Below are positions 12,099 to 24,239 of a stretch of 64,000 nt of DNA, piece by piece. Every line of letters begins with the position of its first letter. Position 1 is the stretch's first letter. The notes below the pieces were generated by a model. The model did no database searches. It saw only the letters and a list, made by a program, of their open reading frames with translations, and had not been told where the DNA came from. Source of the DNA: Graphilbum fragrans (taxonomy: Eukaryota > Ascomycota > Sordariomycetes > Ophiostomatales > Ophiostomataceae); assembly GCA_001513895.1 (NCBI GenBank), contig LLKO01000042.1, positions 62,001 to 126,000 of the forward strand, written 5' to 3'. The translations under genes and the position numbers were made by a program.

Positions 12099-13461
12099 AT
12101 GGCATACAATAGACCCTACAACCCGGACGAGTTGCCCAGGTACGACTACTGCACATGTGTATTTGGACAAAACAGCCCACTAACTCTGGTTGTGATATAG
12201 GTTTGCGGAACCCGAGCAGGTAATATTTCCACACTATGGCGAGGGGTCACGGGGGGGGAACAGTCTATACGGTCTACCCCGTGCTTTGATGTTGAAGAAT
12301 GCTGACATGGGCTGTTGGGGGAAAACAGAAGGGTCCGAAACCACTTCCAAAACCATCACCCCCACCCAATCAACAACACTTCCACCAGTCGCCTTCACCA
12401 CGGCAGCAACACTTCCAGCAAGGCCCTCATAGCTATCAGCAGCCTCCCCAGAGCTACCAGAACAACCCACAGAACTACCAGAGCGGCTCTCCAAACTATC
12501 CGCCAAGCCATCCGCAGAGCCAGCAGCCGTATCAACAGGGCCAGCAAAACTACCCGCAAAGCCGTCCACAGCCGCAGCAGCCGCAACCGCCGCAGCAGCA
12601 GTGGCACAACGAACCTTCGCCTTCTCGGCCGCCAGTCGGTTCACCGTACTATCCAGAGCGAGGCTCCAGCATGACATCACCACAGCCATCTCCATCCCAC
12701 TTCCCTCCCAGCAGTGGCGGCGCAGGAGGCGGCGGCGGTAGCGGTAGCGGTGGGCACCCTGCCAACTCACAGAATGTTCTATTCTCCTCGGGCGCAAACC
12801 ATCTCACCGAAGCTCAGTTGTCCTCGCTCTTCAACGATCTGGATAAGCAGAGTAAGCTATTTGGAAGGGGAAGGCGCCGTTGCGTTTGTTTAGGACGAGA
12901 AAATACAAACGGTGGCGCATTCGGACCTGCTATTGAGAGCACATCAGCTAATCTTGGGGTTTAGGACGCGGGTTCATCACAGCATCGCAACTGTCAGAAG
13001 CACTAGTGAACGGCGATGAGTCGAAATTCAACAAAGTCACAGTCAACATGATGGTGCGGATGTTTGACAGCAACCACAACGGCGAGGTCGAGTACCAGGA
13101 ATTCGTTGGCCTATGGCGGTTCTTGGAAAAGTGGTGCGACATCTTCAACAAGTTCGACACAGACCACAACGGCACGATTTCCATCTCCGAGTTCAAGGCG
13201 GCTCTCGTCTCGTTCCAGTACCGCCTCTCGGACACCTTTGCCGAGTTCATCTTCCACATTTACGACCAGAAACACAAGGGAAAGATTACGTTTGACATCT
13301 TTATGCAGTCATGTATTACGCTGAAGCGGATGACGGACATCTTCAAGAAGTACGACGAGGATCGAGATGGCTTCATCACCATCAGCTTCGAGGATTTTGT
13401 CACAGAGTTTCTCCGCCAGCTTCAGAGAATCACAGTGACCGACGACGAGCCTTCGCGGTAG
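12099..13461 (+). CDS. PEF1: Penta-EF-hand calcium-binding protein (Pef1/ALG-2 type)
   Basis: Four exons: 12099-12139, 12201-12219 (19 nt), 12329-12851, 12965-13461; 359 residues. Residues about 20-180 are a low-complexity Pro/Gln/Ser/Tyr-rich region ending in a Gly run, like the N-terminus of peflin. The C-terminal half holds the EF-hands. The first, DKQRRGFITASQ, has Gln where the last acidic ligand is expected and may bind calcium weakly. The following loops include DSNHNGEVEYQE, DTDHNGTISISE and DEDRDGFITI. The fifth, non-canonical helix pair mediates dimerisation in this family. Yeast Pef1 and animal ALG-2/peflin couple calcium to membrane trafficking and polarised growth; I infer a similar cytosolic role. 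All splice phases agree, including the split AGA codon at the last junction. Confidence 0.93.
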
Positions 13462-16400
13462 TCTTGTGCTGGATCAAGAGTGCCACTAAGAGTGCCACCT
13501 CTGGGGAGTGTATAGGGTTATCAAGATACTCATACTTGGATTTGTTCTGTTTGTTTGCAAACCCAGTTCGTACTGGCACAATTTTACTTTCGGATTTTCT
13601 GGTCTTTATGTTTGTCTTTTAGCGGCGTTATGTCGACTGTTTCCATTTCTCATTGCCTGGTATATACGTATCTCCAGTCGAGCAGTACACGGTTCCTATC
13701 ACTTATAACCTGCCCATGCTTAGATACCCTCAGCCCACTGTCTTCCAGCAGCTACACAGAAGGAACATAATGCAACAGTTGCGAAGTCATGCGTCCCAAA
13801 GTAAGGCTGAATTATAGATACGAGTGACTGCATACCTCGCACGTCAGGCAGAAGCTACCACTCCGCATTGCTTCACCTGTGGCTGGGGGTTTGCTTGTCT
13901 AAGACGGATCGCCAGCAGCTTAAACGGTAAAGGCTGGAAATGGGTTATGTAAGACGGTATCCAACCTCAACGACAATTATGTAGTTGTTTAGAGACCGGT
14001 GTTTATCCCAAGAAGCCTTGAGCGCACACAGCAGTGATCTTTGATATGCTTGGGTCTTGTTGTGCTGTTTTGCCCCTTAGAAACTCTCTTTGCTAGTAAG
14101 TCGTGTTTCTGCAGCTTGATAGTTGGTTCTGACGGTAAAGATACATCAGCACCGGCGGACATCGGCATATGCAACCAGTGACCAAGACAGGCACTGCCGC
14201 CACTCACGTTGTCCCAAAGCCTGGCCAGCTGGAATGTTGGCCTCTGGCTCGCCCCGGTCTGCAAGAGAATATGTTCTCAAGGGGGTCAAGGGCGCCGCTC
14301 AGGCTCACCAAAGATCGATCTGGGAGCTAATGCTGAAGACCCAACATCTGTTGTTTCTATACCGCCTTATCACAACCGTCTAAATTACGTGTATACGAAT
14401 AGTGTATGTGTACAAGATGGGCGGCCACATGAAGCGAATGAGTTGGTGGCTCGCTCCTAGCGCATGTTTGGGCTCAAATCCGAACAGAATCACGTATAAA
14501 ACAATTACCAAAAAGGGCTGTGGGCAAAATACATGTAACTATACTAGATATCGGTCTCGCAAACGATGAAGACTAGCCATGTATAATACCCACAAAGCCA
14601 CATGTTCTACAGTAGCCATGAGAGACTCTACAAAGTTCTGTTTTGGGCATGGGATAGGTTTCTGCCGGCACGGATATGCAGGTGTGTCGCAGCAGCCTCG
14701 TTGATGGGGCTTTTACCTTGGGTGCAGAATCCCAGATCATTCCTATCCATTCGGCTAGAAGCCTTGAAAGAAGAACGACCCGTACGTTTACCACACAGAC
14801 ACGAGGCGATAAGCTCAAGGCGAGGGGCCAACAAAACGGCAAAACCCACAAATACACAGCTATTCATTGGCGGTGTCCAAGCAGCCCCAGTTCGCGATAA
14901 AACCAACCTTGGCGTTGGAGGTGAAGAAAGAGGAAAAAGGCAGTGAGGCATGTGGAAGAACAAGGGTGGCGGTGAAAAAAAGTAAGGCAGAAAAAGACAA
15001 AAAACGGAAAAGAAAGAAAGAAAAAAAAAAGAAAAAGCCGAAAATGAGAAAAAGAAGAGTACATAATAGGAGTAGAGGGGGCGAAAATGAAACAAAACCT
15101 GGTAGCTAGAGCGTCGAGGTTTTTCTCGTCTTTTTACGAGTATTTGTCGTGCTCCGTAACTGCAGCACTCGGTCACAACTTGTTTCCCATTCTTTTTGCT
15201 GCGAGTGGGACTCTCCGGCTCCCGCTCGTCATTGGAAAGGATGACAGCAGTCCCCCTCCCCCAAACCCCAAAGCTATGGGAGTGCTCCATGTGCATATCG
15301 GTCAAGTCCGAGTTGAATCCGTAGCAGTGGGTTACTCCGTACAGCACATGAGCTATGCGCGGAGTCACTCTATACATACCAGCCTCCACGCTGAAGAAAA
15401 AGCAGTGAAACAAACGGAGACGAAAAAAAAGGGCTACCAGGGGACACAACAAAGGAGCTTAGTGCTGTTGGTGCTCTAGTCTTTGATAAGATGGAGCTGT
15501 ACTCGTAAGTGCACACTTCCGAATAGCTCAGAGTGGCAAAGACGCTAGGCCAGCGTAAGCCCAGAAGCTCTGCCGACGGACGTAGTGACGGCTAGCACGA
15601 GTAGGCCAGCGGTTTTTAGTGAGGGAAAAAGCTGCGGCGTTAGCGATTACCTCCAGGGTTTTGGCACTGTGCGATGGGCGGTGAGCGGCCGCCAGAACGG
15701 GCCAACCGAAGCGACCAGCCGATGAGGGCGCCCTGTGTGGAAGGATAAAGAGGCCAGAGGCAGGGGTGTGGTATGTGGAATGCAAAAGGAAGGAGGCAAG
15801 CCGAGTCTCCAAGGCATTGGCCAAGGACAATCTGCCGAAGTTGCTACAGGGAAGGAGGGGGCTGGGCGGTCGAGGTGGTGCTTCGCTCTTGCCTGTCTGC
15901 TTATCTTGCTGGGGAACGAGTACATATGGAGCAGCGACGAGTGCAGGCGCTTGTGGCTGTTGCATGCTACGTAGTAGGGAAAAAAAGAGCAGATGGCTGT
16001 CCAGGTTGAAAAAGGGAGCTCCGGCATCGCCAAAGCGCCTGGAGGGGAATGGTGAGACACAGCTACAGTCGGACGGAAGAACGTGCATAGAGACGGAGTC
16101 GCTGCTTGGTAGTCGGTAAGACTTGGTACAAAGCGCTGGGTTGGGTGGCACTGCCAGTCCCAGCGGTCGGCATGTGAAGCTTGCCTGCTGCAAAGGCGGG
16201 CAGCGCTCTCCTTCTGCCGTCTTTTTCTCTTTCCTCGACAACAGGTCACAGTACCTGCACGGTGTACCGACACCTATAGTGGGGGCCTGCCCCGCCATTC
16301 AATCCGCCACTGACTGTTTTTTGCTGGCAGAATCTGCCTGCAAGATACGCAGCTGGCTGGGAGCAGTGGGCTAGAGGGGAAGGATGGCAGATGCGCCCCA

Positions 16401-19400
16401 AAAGAACCAAAAGAAAAGAAGCTTGGTGTTTGTTGAGGCACAAGACGGGAGCAGGGCGAAAGAGGGAGTGCGCAGTCAGCCACGCCCTAGCAGGTGCCAG
16501 CAGCCGAGGTGCAGCTATTCATTGGCCACATAAGCTTGGCCACCTACTTCGCCACCCAGGTACAAACATGGTCCGAAGAGCTGTTGATGGGCGTGCGATA
16601 GGTGTCTTACTGCGTACACAGGCAGTGGCCCGAGTTCCTGTGGGATGTCATAGGTCGCTGCTGTGTTAGCCACTGTTGGCCGCTGTAACAACACAGTTCG
16701 TCGAATACCTATGGCTGGCTAGTGGGCAACAGCTAGAGCTTAAGCTGTTGGCCAATCATAGCCCGCGGTTATCCACTTGGGTGGTCTGCTCTGCCCTTTT
16801 TTTTTTCGCGCAAAAACCAAACTCGGGTCGTTTTCGGCGCCCCACTTGGATAGGTGTCCAGCGCATGGGAGAGGTCTATGTACTCTACATGCTCGTACAC
16901 GTACATTTTCTTGTCGTCATATGTGTACCCCCCGGCAGAACTAGCACTGCAATGACGGCCGGCAACGTAGCTGCTACGGGCTGGGTTCGGAAACAGCCTG
17001 GCTTGCGCTTTTCATCGCGGCAAAGGCAGGGCCTACGTTATGTAGTATGTACTCGTCCATCGGAGAAGGCGGCGGGGAGGTCACCGGGCAAGAAGAAGAG
17101 GGAAGAAGACATGCTCGAAAAGAAGGGGGCGAGTTGGCCCGCCAGAGCTGATGCTGTCCGCCAGTCAGCTTCCGTTGCGCACCGAGCTTCGCATGACAGG
17201 ACCAGCGCTGTGCGTGCTTGTGCAGAGAGAGACTCGTGCTCCGTTCATCTTTAAGCATCTCTCCACACCATACACCCCCCTCCTCTCTGGTCGCTACTCC
17301 CCCACCCCTCCACTCAGCCACCCACACCCCTGCCAGCCCTGACGACATCCAAGCTCCCCTGCTGCTGCTCTTGCTTGCTGTTGCTGCTTTTGTTCTTCCT
17401 GTCTGGTGCTCGACCCCTGTTCCTGTTCCCCTCCCTCCTTCTTGTTCCCTCTCTGTTGCTGTCGCTCCCCTTCGGCCTCTCTCCTGCCTGCCCCCTCCTT
17501 TCGTGCCAATATTAGCACGGATTTGGGTCGTTCTTTTTGCGCCCCTGTTAGCAATTTTTTTCCCCTTTGTTTTCTCGCTACCCTCCTGGGGACTCGAGCT
17601 CCCACCCTTTTCTTAATTGCCTGCATTGACGTCTCTTGATTAACCAGAGCCGGGAGCCACCACAAAGGGAAAGCGCACCCCCCAGTAATCGTAGTCGTGC
17701 CGTATGTACACATCGTTGTATGTAACAGCGCAAGTCCTTGCCCCATTGAGCCACCCCTCCTCTTTCCTTGGGCTTTGCTCCGTTGTCCGTCCGCCCTTCC
17801 CATCGCGACTTTGCTTGCGCTATTCCGGATCCTGTCACCTGCGCACGACTGCAGAGCCCACCCCAGCAGCAGTTGCGCTTTCCCGCCCGCAGGCTGCATT
17901 CCCACCTCCACCTCCCACTTGTGCAGCCCCAGCCCACCGTTTCTGCTAATTCCACAATATTTTCGTGCGCACAACGGCCGCTGTCGTTCTTTCCCTGTCT
18001 ATGCTGCTGGTCGTTCGCCTGCCCTTTTGCCGTCTATTCGAGTCTTTGTATCGCAGCTTCCTCTGGGCCGCCGAACCGACGAACCCACCACCGCCACCAC
18101 TAACAGCACTAACACCAGCACTATCCATCCTACAATGCCAGCACCAACGACCCTGTGACTGGTTTGACTGCCGTCTGCCAGTAGTGCCTTTTCCGTCTGT
18201 GTGGATGTATGAGTACATCGAACGCAAGAAGGGTCCCAAGCACGCCAAACCCAGGCTTGCAGCTCCCCCCTCCACTTCCTGCTGTGCTCCTCCCCTTGTC
18301 CCCAGTTCTTCCTCTTCTTTATCGTGGCTTCCAGCCAATCCCAAGTTCCCCTCCGTTTCTTTCCTCTTTTATCCCTTCCCAAGCCAACTCTCCTCTACTG
18401 CTTCTTCTTTCTTCACCACCGTGTTGACTCTTTCCTAGTGCAGCAGCTCGACTTGCTTTTTCTCCCACAAGCCCTGCTCGCTCTGTTTCTCTTCCTCTCT
18501 TCCTCTCTTCCTCTCTCCCCCCTCTTCCTCTCCCCCCTCCTTCAGCTTGAGTCTCCTCCCCACCCCCACTCGCCCATTCCTCTCTCCCTCCTGCTCCTCG
18601 TCTTTTGCTTTTCCTGCCGCCGAGCTCCGCCTGCAAGATACATCGGTGTCCTGCCTCCTGGCTCCTGCCTTCTCTGCCTGCGCACTGCCTTCCTGCTTTT
18701 TTTGGCACACTCCTGGCGTGGAGCTCTTTTCTTTTCTTGTTGCCGTCGCAAAGCACCGCATTTCAAGCTGCACTTCAGTCTCCTTGACAGACTACCCGCC
18801 AACCAGTTCCCGCCTACAGCTTCCGAAACATCACTTGTTACACCCCCATAGCCCAACCAGCCAGAGCGAAGAACACAGGCATCAGCGCGAGCCAGCCAGA
18901 GAGAATTCGTCCCCCCCGCCGTCTACTGCTACCGGCCGCCAATCCAGGAGCTTGGAGCTCTCCTCTTTTTACCGCCTTCTCTCGCTCTCCCTCTCTCCGC
19001 TGATTTTCCTGTTCCTAGCTGCACTCCTTCCTTCACCCTTTCCACCCGTTTCTCCCTCGCATCCCTGACGCCTTTTCAACGGCTCTTCTTGAAACCCCCT
19101 AAATTTGGATATTGTTTCCGCTTCAAGCTGTCTCCCTCGCCCGCTGGCCCATTGCCCTATTTTTTTCTCCTTGACCGCCTGATTTGCTTGCGGGACTAGT
19201 TCCAGCCAGCTGTATGACACTTCCGGCCTATTGCTCTCTACCGCCTCTGGTTCAACGCCACGGCCACTAGCTTTAGCATTACACATCACCCCCTCTCCGC
19301 TCTCAAGAGGCTTACCAGCAGCTATATTTGGGCCACAGCCCTGATCTAATGCGCCCGCGACAGCTTCAGCTTTCTTTTCACTGCCCTTTCTCACCCACTC

Positions 19401-19891
19401 ATCCTCTGCTGCCAACCGGCCGCCTTTCGCTACAGCTATCGCCTCATTTTGGTCGCTCGTCGTCGCCAACAGCCTCCTCGACTTTCGCGACCCCGACTCT
19501 CACGACTCTCTCGATTTCTTCGACCCTTCTGTCGCCTGCGACCCCGACTCGTCGCAGAAGCTCTTTGTCGTCGCAGAAGCTCGTTGCGCCGCTTCACCGA
19601 CATCAGCATCACCGACCTTTTCACGACGACACCCACCAGCGGCTGAAGCGTCGTCTTGAGGTCCCGCATCAGTGTTCACCGCCTTCTCCTCTTTCTTATC
19701 GAGAAGCCTATCGCACAATTCCTAACCGCTCTTGGTGCCCGCAAATTTAACCTCCAGCGAGAGCTCCTAGATTCTCTCCGCCATTCAAGCTATCCGACCC
19801 GCTCTCGCCTTTGATAGCAAGCTGCGATCACCTCGCATCTCCCCTCCACCACGGCCACCTCGAAGCTGTCCTCAGCGCATGGTGGTTCAAG
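13462..19891. other. 6.4-kb spacer ending in a pyrimidine-rich leader
   Basis: No supported gene. One TACTCCGTA word (15333) and one TACTCGTA (15500) occur. An A-rich purine tract lies at 14920-15060. From about 17230 to 19880 the + strand is extremely C/T-rich, with few A residues, and is followed directly by the zinc-module gene at 19892; it is probably promoter plus a long 5' leader. Minus-strand frames of 208-274 codons here (14628-15452, 15528-16298, 15647-16273) overlap each other in different phases and show no domain. Confidence 0.55.
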
Positions 19892-19947
19892 ATGCCGCCT
19901 CGAACTTCTCTCACATCCTCCTTCTCTCTCACCGACTCCAACAATGA
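19879..19947 (+). other. Overlapping upstream ORF (22 codons)
   Basis: An ATG at 19879 lies 13 nt before the main start at 19892, in the +1-shifted frame. It runs 22 codons through the main start and stops at TGA 19945-19947 inside exon 1. It has a purine-poor context (GCGCATGG). If the transcript starts upstream of 19879, scanning ribosomes meet this ATG first, which would lower translation of the regulator. The function is inference; the sequence arrangement is direct. Confidence 0.55.
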
Positions 19948-21635
19948 AGTCGTCTGTCCTCTGCGCAACCAGGATGGCTCTCAGTGTCGCAAGCGCTGCA
20001 TCGGCGTGAGTACCACCACCCCCACCCTGATTCCCCCCCCTCTACATTGTGCTATATGCGTCATGCGTCATGCTTCCGGCGACAAAGCGAAGCGACAAAG
20101 AGACGGAGCAACAGCACAGTGCTAACAGCTCCCGCAACCAAATAGGAAAAGAGATATCGCTCGATGCAGGAACACATCCGACGCGCGCATCCAGAGCACT
20201 ACATTTCCAAGCTCCCCGCTACGGAAGAGAGCTTCTATCTGATGATCAACACTCCGCCAAGGGAACGGCCTCCTCCTCCACCGCCGCAGCAGCCCAGCGG
20301 TCCTATTCACAGCGGCTTGGCTCTCGCTGCTAGTTTGCTCGGCCCCAACCTCTCTGCCCCCGGTATGCATGGCGGCGGTGGGCAGAGCTCACATATGCAG
20401 AAGCCGTACATGCACGATAACGGCATGATGCACCGCGAAATCACGAATGGGCCCAGCATGCGGAGCCCCGAAGAATATGGACACGGTGCTGTACTTCCCG
20501 CTGCTGCTGCATTGGCGCAGTTACACAATCACAAGCTTCCGGAACGAGATTGGGACGACATGCCCCCCATGATGACTGATGTATGTGCCCTATTCGCTGT
20601 GTTTTTATCGCTTTTTTGTGTTTCCGTCGTTTTGGTCCCAGCTATTAATACGTATTGCGCAGGGCTGGCAGTCGGATAATGAAAAGGGACGGCTGCAACG
20701 GTCATCGGTAGAACTGCCTCCGATACACATGCCAGACCATGATATGAACTCTGAGCCCTTCCCTGGCATGGGCATGAACATGAACCACGGCCACCCGCGG
20801 GAGCTGCTGCCTTCCATACTGTCAACATCTCCACCAGGGCGCTCGTCCACGCTGCCGCCAATACAGCGTTCAATTGGACCTGCTCGGCCGCGAAAGCAGT
20901 CTGTGACGAAGCGGAGTCGCGAGACGCATCACAAGAAGCAGAAATCCCGCGGATCTGCGTCCGACTGGCTTCGTAAGATCCAGAACGAGTCAACCGTAGA
21001 TCGTTTACGACTCGGCGGGCCTATCAAAGCCATGTCGGCCGAACCCACAGATGTTGGCAAGCGCTGGGAAGATCTCATCGATGCCGCAGCCTCGGCGACG
21101 GAGGATATTGACGAGGATAGGACACCCGTAAGTCAAATTTTCACCTCTAATGACCATGGGCAGCCACCCAATGCTAACATCGGGCAACCAGGTGCCCCAA
21201 TCGCCCGTATCTATTCATCGCGCTTCTCTACCACCACTCCCGCACCAAACCTTCCAGCAACACCACCACCAGCCACAAGGAGGATACCAAGCATCACCAC
21301 TACAGCAGGCCCTGACTCCACCGTCATATGCACCAGAAGCACCGGAGCCATTTCCGTCGGTCGAAAGTAATGAGAGCGGCGAGGTCTTTAACATGGATCC
21401 GCGCGGATTGGTCGACTCGTCTCCCACCTACGCGCCTCAGGACCCCCAGATATACTGTGCTGCCTGCCACATTGTCTCACGGTTGAAAGACTCGTATGCA
21501 TGTACGGAATGCATATGCGGCCTTTGCCAGCGTTGTGTCGAGGTGCTTATCAACGAACAAGGCGCCAGGAGGAAATGCCCTCACTGTCACACCATTGGCG
21601 GCCGGTTCAAGCCGTTCCAGCTTGACATCAGATGA
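19892..21635 (+). CDS. Probable zinc-binding regulator: C2H2-like N-end, RING-like C-end
   Basis: Four exons: 19892-20005, 20146-20580, 20663-21127, 21192-21635; 485 residues, all phase 0 joins. Residues about 22-60 hold a C2H2-like module in which CRKRC and HIRRAH supply candidate ligands. It is followed by KLPATEESFYLMINTPP. The middle is Pro/His/Met-rich and disordered, with a basic RPRKQSVTKRSRETHHKKQK segment that resembles a nuclear localisation signal, then SDWLRKIQNE. The last 60 residues contain paired cysteines (CAAC, CTEC, CGLCQRC, CPHC), a RING/treble-clef-like pattern ending RFKPFQLDIR. I recognise this architecture as one seen in Pezizomycotina but cannot name an ortholog. A nuclear regulatory role is inferred from the zinc modules, basic segment, very long leader and overlapping uORF. 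It could alternatively be a ubiquitin ligase. Confidence 0.85.
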
Positions 21636-22911
21636 TTATCGCGGCCGTTCGTCTCTATCGTCTCTCTTTTCCCCCCTTTCATTTTTATACCAGCCTTTTG
21701 ACTATCTTTTTTGATTTTTCCATGATTTCTGGCCTTGGACTTTGATCCCCTTTTTTCACGATTTTCACATGGTGTTGCTATGTTTTTTTTGGTTTATATA
21801 TTACGGTGGCACCGCATTGATGGGCTCAAGGATCACGCAGCAGCACTTGGAGCGGCGTTGATTCCTCTTTTCATTTGTTACTTTCATCATTCGGCGTTTT
21901 TTTGCAGAAGGGATAGAGAAGATACAAGGCTGCGCGAAGTCTCGCAGACTTACTGTGGCTCATTCCGCTTTCTGCCGCTGGATTGTCTTTTTGTTTGGAA
22001 TACGGGATGCATTGTGGGCTTCTGGGGTTTTCAGGTTTTGGCTCGTTTTTCATTGTTTCAATGACATGTCATGTTATACACCCCCAATTTGGATTGGGAA
22101 ACGCATTCGTTACGATCTGGTGGGATAAAGCTCGCTCTATCGGCATCCTCTTTTTGAATACTACGATCCCGACACTAGCATTTTAGGGATATCAAACTGA
22201 GGCCTCACGGGTGCCGTCAGTACGGTGGCTGCTTCATCACTGCTGTTGTGTTGTGTTTTGTGCTTGCTTGCTTTCGTGATATTTGGCTTTGGCTCTGGTA
22301 CCTCTATGCGCCTATCATGGGCAAATGACTGCGTCGAACTTTGCTTTGCCGGGATGACTGCTACGTGTTGACTCGGCAAGGGGATAGGCATCTGTTCGAG
22401 AAGAAACTTATAGGACTTCCACCCATTATCGGAGCACATACCTTAGATCGTGCCCCCATTAAACATTCTGCTTTACAGCATTTTGCGGTTGATTTTTGAT
22501 ACATTTGTGAGACGGTGGTACATGCAATTGTGACTTTAATAAGCTAGATCGGATCACCTAGGATCATTCCAATATAGCTGGCCACCTTCACGCGTATCAA
22601 ATACTCTTTTTTTCTAGACAGTGTGTTGCTATTGTTACAAAGATAATGACAGCCATCCTAGGCGATCACTAACGAGATCCTTCGTGAACCCATACCTCGA
22701 GCCGTCATAACGAAATCAAAGTTCAAAAAAGCAAAAAGGGAACAGGAATAAGAAGCACAAGGGAGACGGGCAGCCGGTCGTCTGATTTGGAAGGCGTCCT
22801 ATGGGAAATGGATAGTGCTACTCGAGGCATATGTGGAAAACACAATGTGCTGGCATGAGCCGGTAAGAGCGGATGCGAGCTGTCTCATGCGGTATGGTGT
22901 ACAGGATGCGG
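21636..22911. other. Convergent 3' spacer
   Basis: This lies between the tail-to-tail zinc-module and TVP23 genes. T-rich sequence after 21660 is probably 3' UTR. A 92-codon minus-strand frame (22161-22439) has protein-like composition but no motif, so I do not call it. Confidence 0.55.
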
Positions 22912-23571
22912 TCACCGGAACAGCCGGCCCATGACGCCGGTAGCGATGGAGCCTGCGATGTTGGTGGTGGAGAAGGCAGAGCCGGCGAGGTTGGAGGCTT
23001 GGCCGAACTTGTCGCAGCGCGAGAAGGCGAGGGCGTTGGTGATGGTCAACGCGAGCGCGATGGCTGCGGGTCAGCAAGACAGACGAGCAAGAAATATAAA
23101 ACGAGACAAAAAAAACGTCAACGTACCCAACAACGGCAGCCACAGGATGTTGAAGCGGAAGATGGCCAGGACGGCCAGGCCGACCCACAGCAGCGGCTGC
23201 ACGTACAGCGCCAGCCAGAAGAAGCGGCTGTCGGTCGCGTTGGCGTTGGCGCCGGTGCGCAGGCTCGGGTCGCTGCTCTCAAAGACCCAGTGGCTCTCGC
23301 CGGCGGTGCCGGCCTGCAGGTCGACCTCGTTCCACCAGCGCAGGCCGACGAGGCGGCGGCCGGCGATGTTCTTGAGGTAGTAAAAGTCGGCGGCGAGCAG
23401 GAGGACGGTGATGATGAAGACGAGGACCTTGTTGGCCGTGAAGAGCAGGCCGAAGAGGTAGACGAGCAGGCTGGCGGCGCGAAAGGCCAGAAAGGTGAGG
23501 AGCGTGATAGGGTGGGCGCTGAGGCGCCAGCTGAGGGAGCCGGGCAGCGTGGCCGGTTGTTGTGCGTCCAT
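22912..23571 (-). CDS. TVP23: Golgi membrane protein TVP23
   Basis: Two exons on the minus strand, 23571-23127 and 23063-22912, give 198 residues, close to yeast Tvp23 (199). Four hydrophobic segments are visible: around HPITLLTFLAFRAASLLVYL, the KVLVFIITVLLLAADFYYL stretch, FFWLALYVQPLLWVGLAV, and FNILWLPLLAIALALTITN. Family motifs include KNIAGRRLVGLRWWNEV, HWVFES, and the end motif LAFSRCDKF. Tvp23 sits in late Golgi/endosome membranes and helps vesicle traffic with the Yip proteins. The 63-nt intron splits an Ala codon inside the last membrane segment. The 5' flank includes a G homopolymer with an assembly gap about 30 nt before ATG 23571, so the leader is not fully known. Confidence 0.95.
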
Positions 23572-23592
23572 GGTGTGTGGGAGAGAGAGAGA

Positions 23593-23661
23593 GGGGGGGG
23601 GGNNNNNNNNNNNNNNNNNNNNNNNNNNNNNNNNNNNNNNNNNGGGGGGGGGGGGGGGGGG
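23593..23661. other. Assembly gap inside a poly-G tract
   Basis: Forty-one N bases (23603-23643) are flanked by 10 G on the left and 18 G on the right. The gap lies in the TVP23 upstream region, next to GA-rich repeats on both sides. Its size may be arbitrary, so spacing between TVP23 and the lyase gene is not reliable. Confidence 0.99.
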
Positions 23662-24239
23662 CACAGGGAGAGAGAAGAGAGAAAGACAGAGACAGAGACA
23701 GAGGAAAAGAGTCACGTCGTGATGTCGGTTGATTTCGTGATCGTCGAGCTCCGAGGCAGAAGCGAGAATATGGCTCAGGATGGGCGCATCATTCGCAGCG
23801 AAAGAGCAAGGCGCAGTCGCGTGTCCGCGGCGTTGGCAGATTCGACGGCGTCGCGGGGAGGTGTGGTGGAAAGAGGCGCGCGCGAGCAAGCAGAAGCTCC
23901 AAGCTGAATCGCATCCGACGAAATAGGCACGTTGGAGAGAAAAGGGAGGTGCCTAGCTCACGAGGTCCGACTACGTGTCTCCGTACTAGTGTCCTATTGT
24001 GGAAGGCGGTAGTGTGCGGCAGAATATGCGCCACAGAGCACGAGTGCTCGTATACCCACTGTAGCCGCCTGCAGCTGCACGCCGTAGCATTATGGGGCAG
24101 GTTCTCCGCAACTACTACCCAAGGTCTCCCGCGATGCCTACTTCAATCATGGAAGAGCGTTCGTAGGAGCTTTTGTATTCTGCCGACTGTCTAGTCTCAC
24201 CCGCCAATCGTCGCCAGACAGTACGTCGTAGGTACCAGC
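23662..24239. promoter_or_regulatory. Shared divergent promoter region, TVP23 and CitE-like lyase
   Basis: The region between the two divergent starts (23571 minus and 24240 plus, 668 bp including the gap) must hold both promoters. GA-rich sequence next to the gap reads as C/T-rich leader for TVP23. No TATA box is obvious. CGTACTAG/GTACG words occur near 23990 and 24220. Confidence 0.4.

Noticed and set aside
14628..15452. 274-codon minus-strand frame in the 6.4-kb spacer
   Set aside because: It owes its length to A-rich purine tracts read as Phe/Leu/Ser; no motif, no splice structure.
15528..16298. Two overlapping minus-strand frames of 256 and 208 codons
   Set aside because: They overlap in different phases, so at most one could be real, and neither shows a domain or plausible codon bias.
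16700..16760. Possible tRNA A-box-like TGGCTAGTGGG
   Set aside because: No matching B box (GGTTCGANNCC-type) or cloverleaf pairing within the expected distance.
22161..22439. 92-codon minus-strand frame between two convergent genes
   Set aside because: Protein-like composition but too short, no family, and located where two 3' UTRs are expected.
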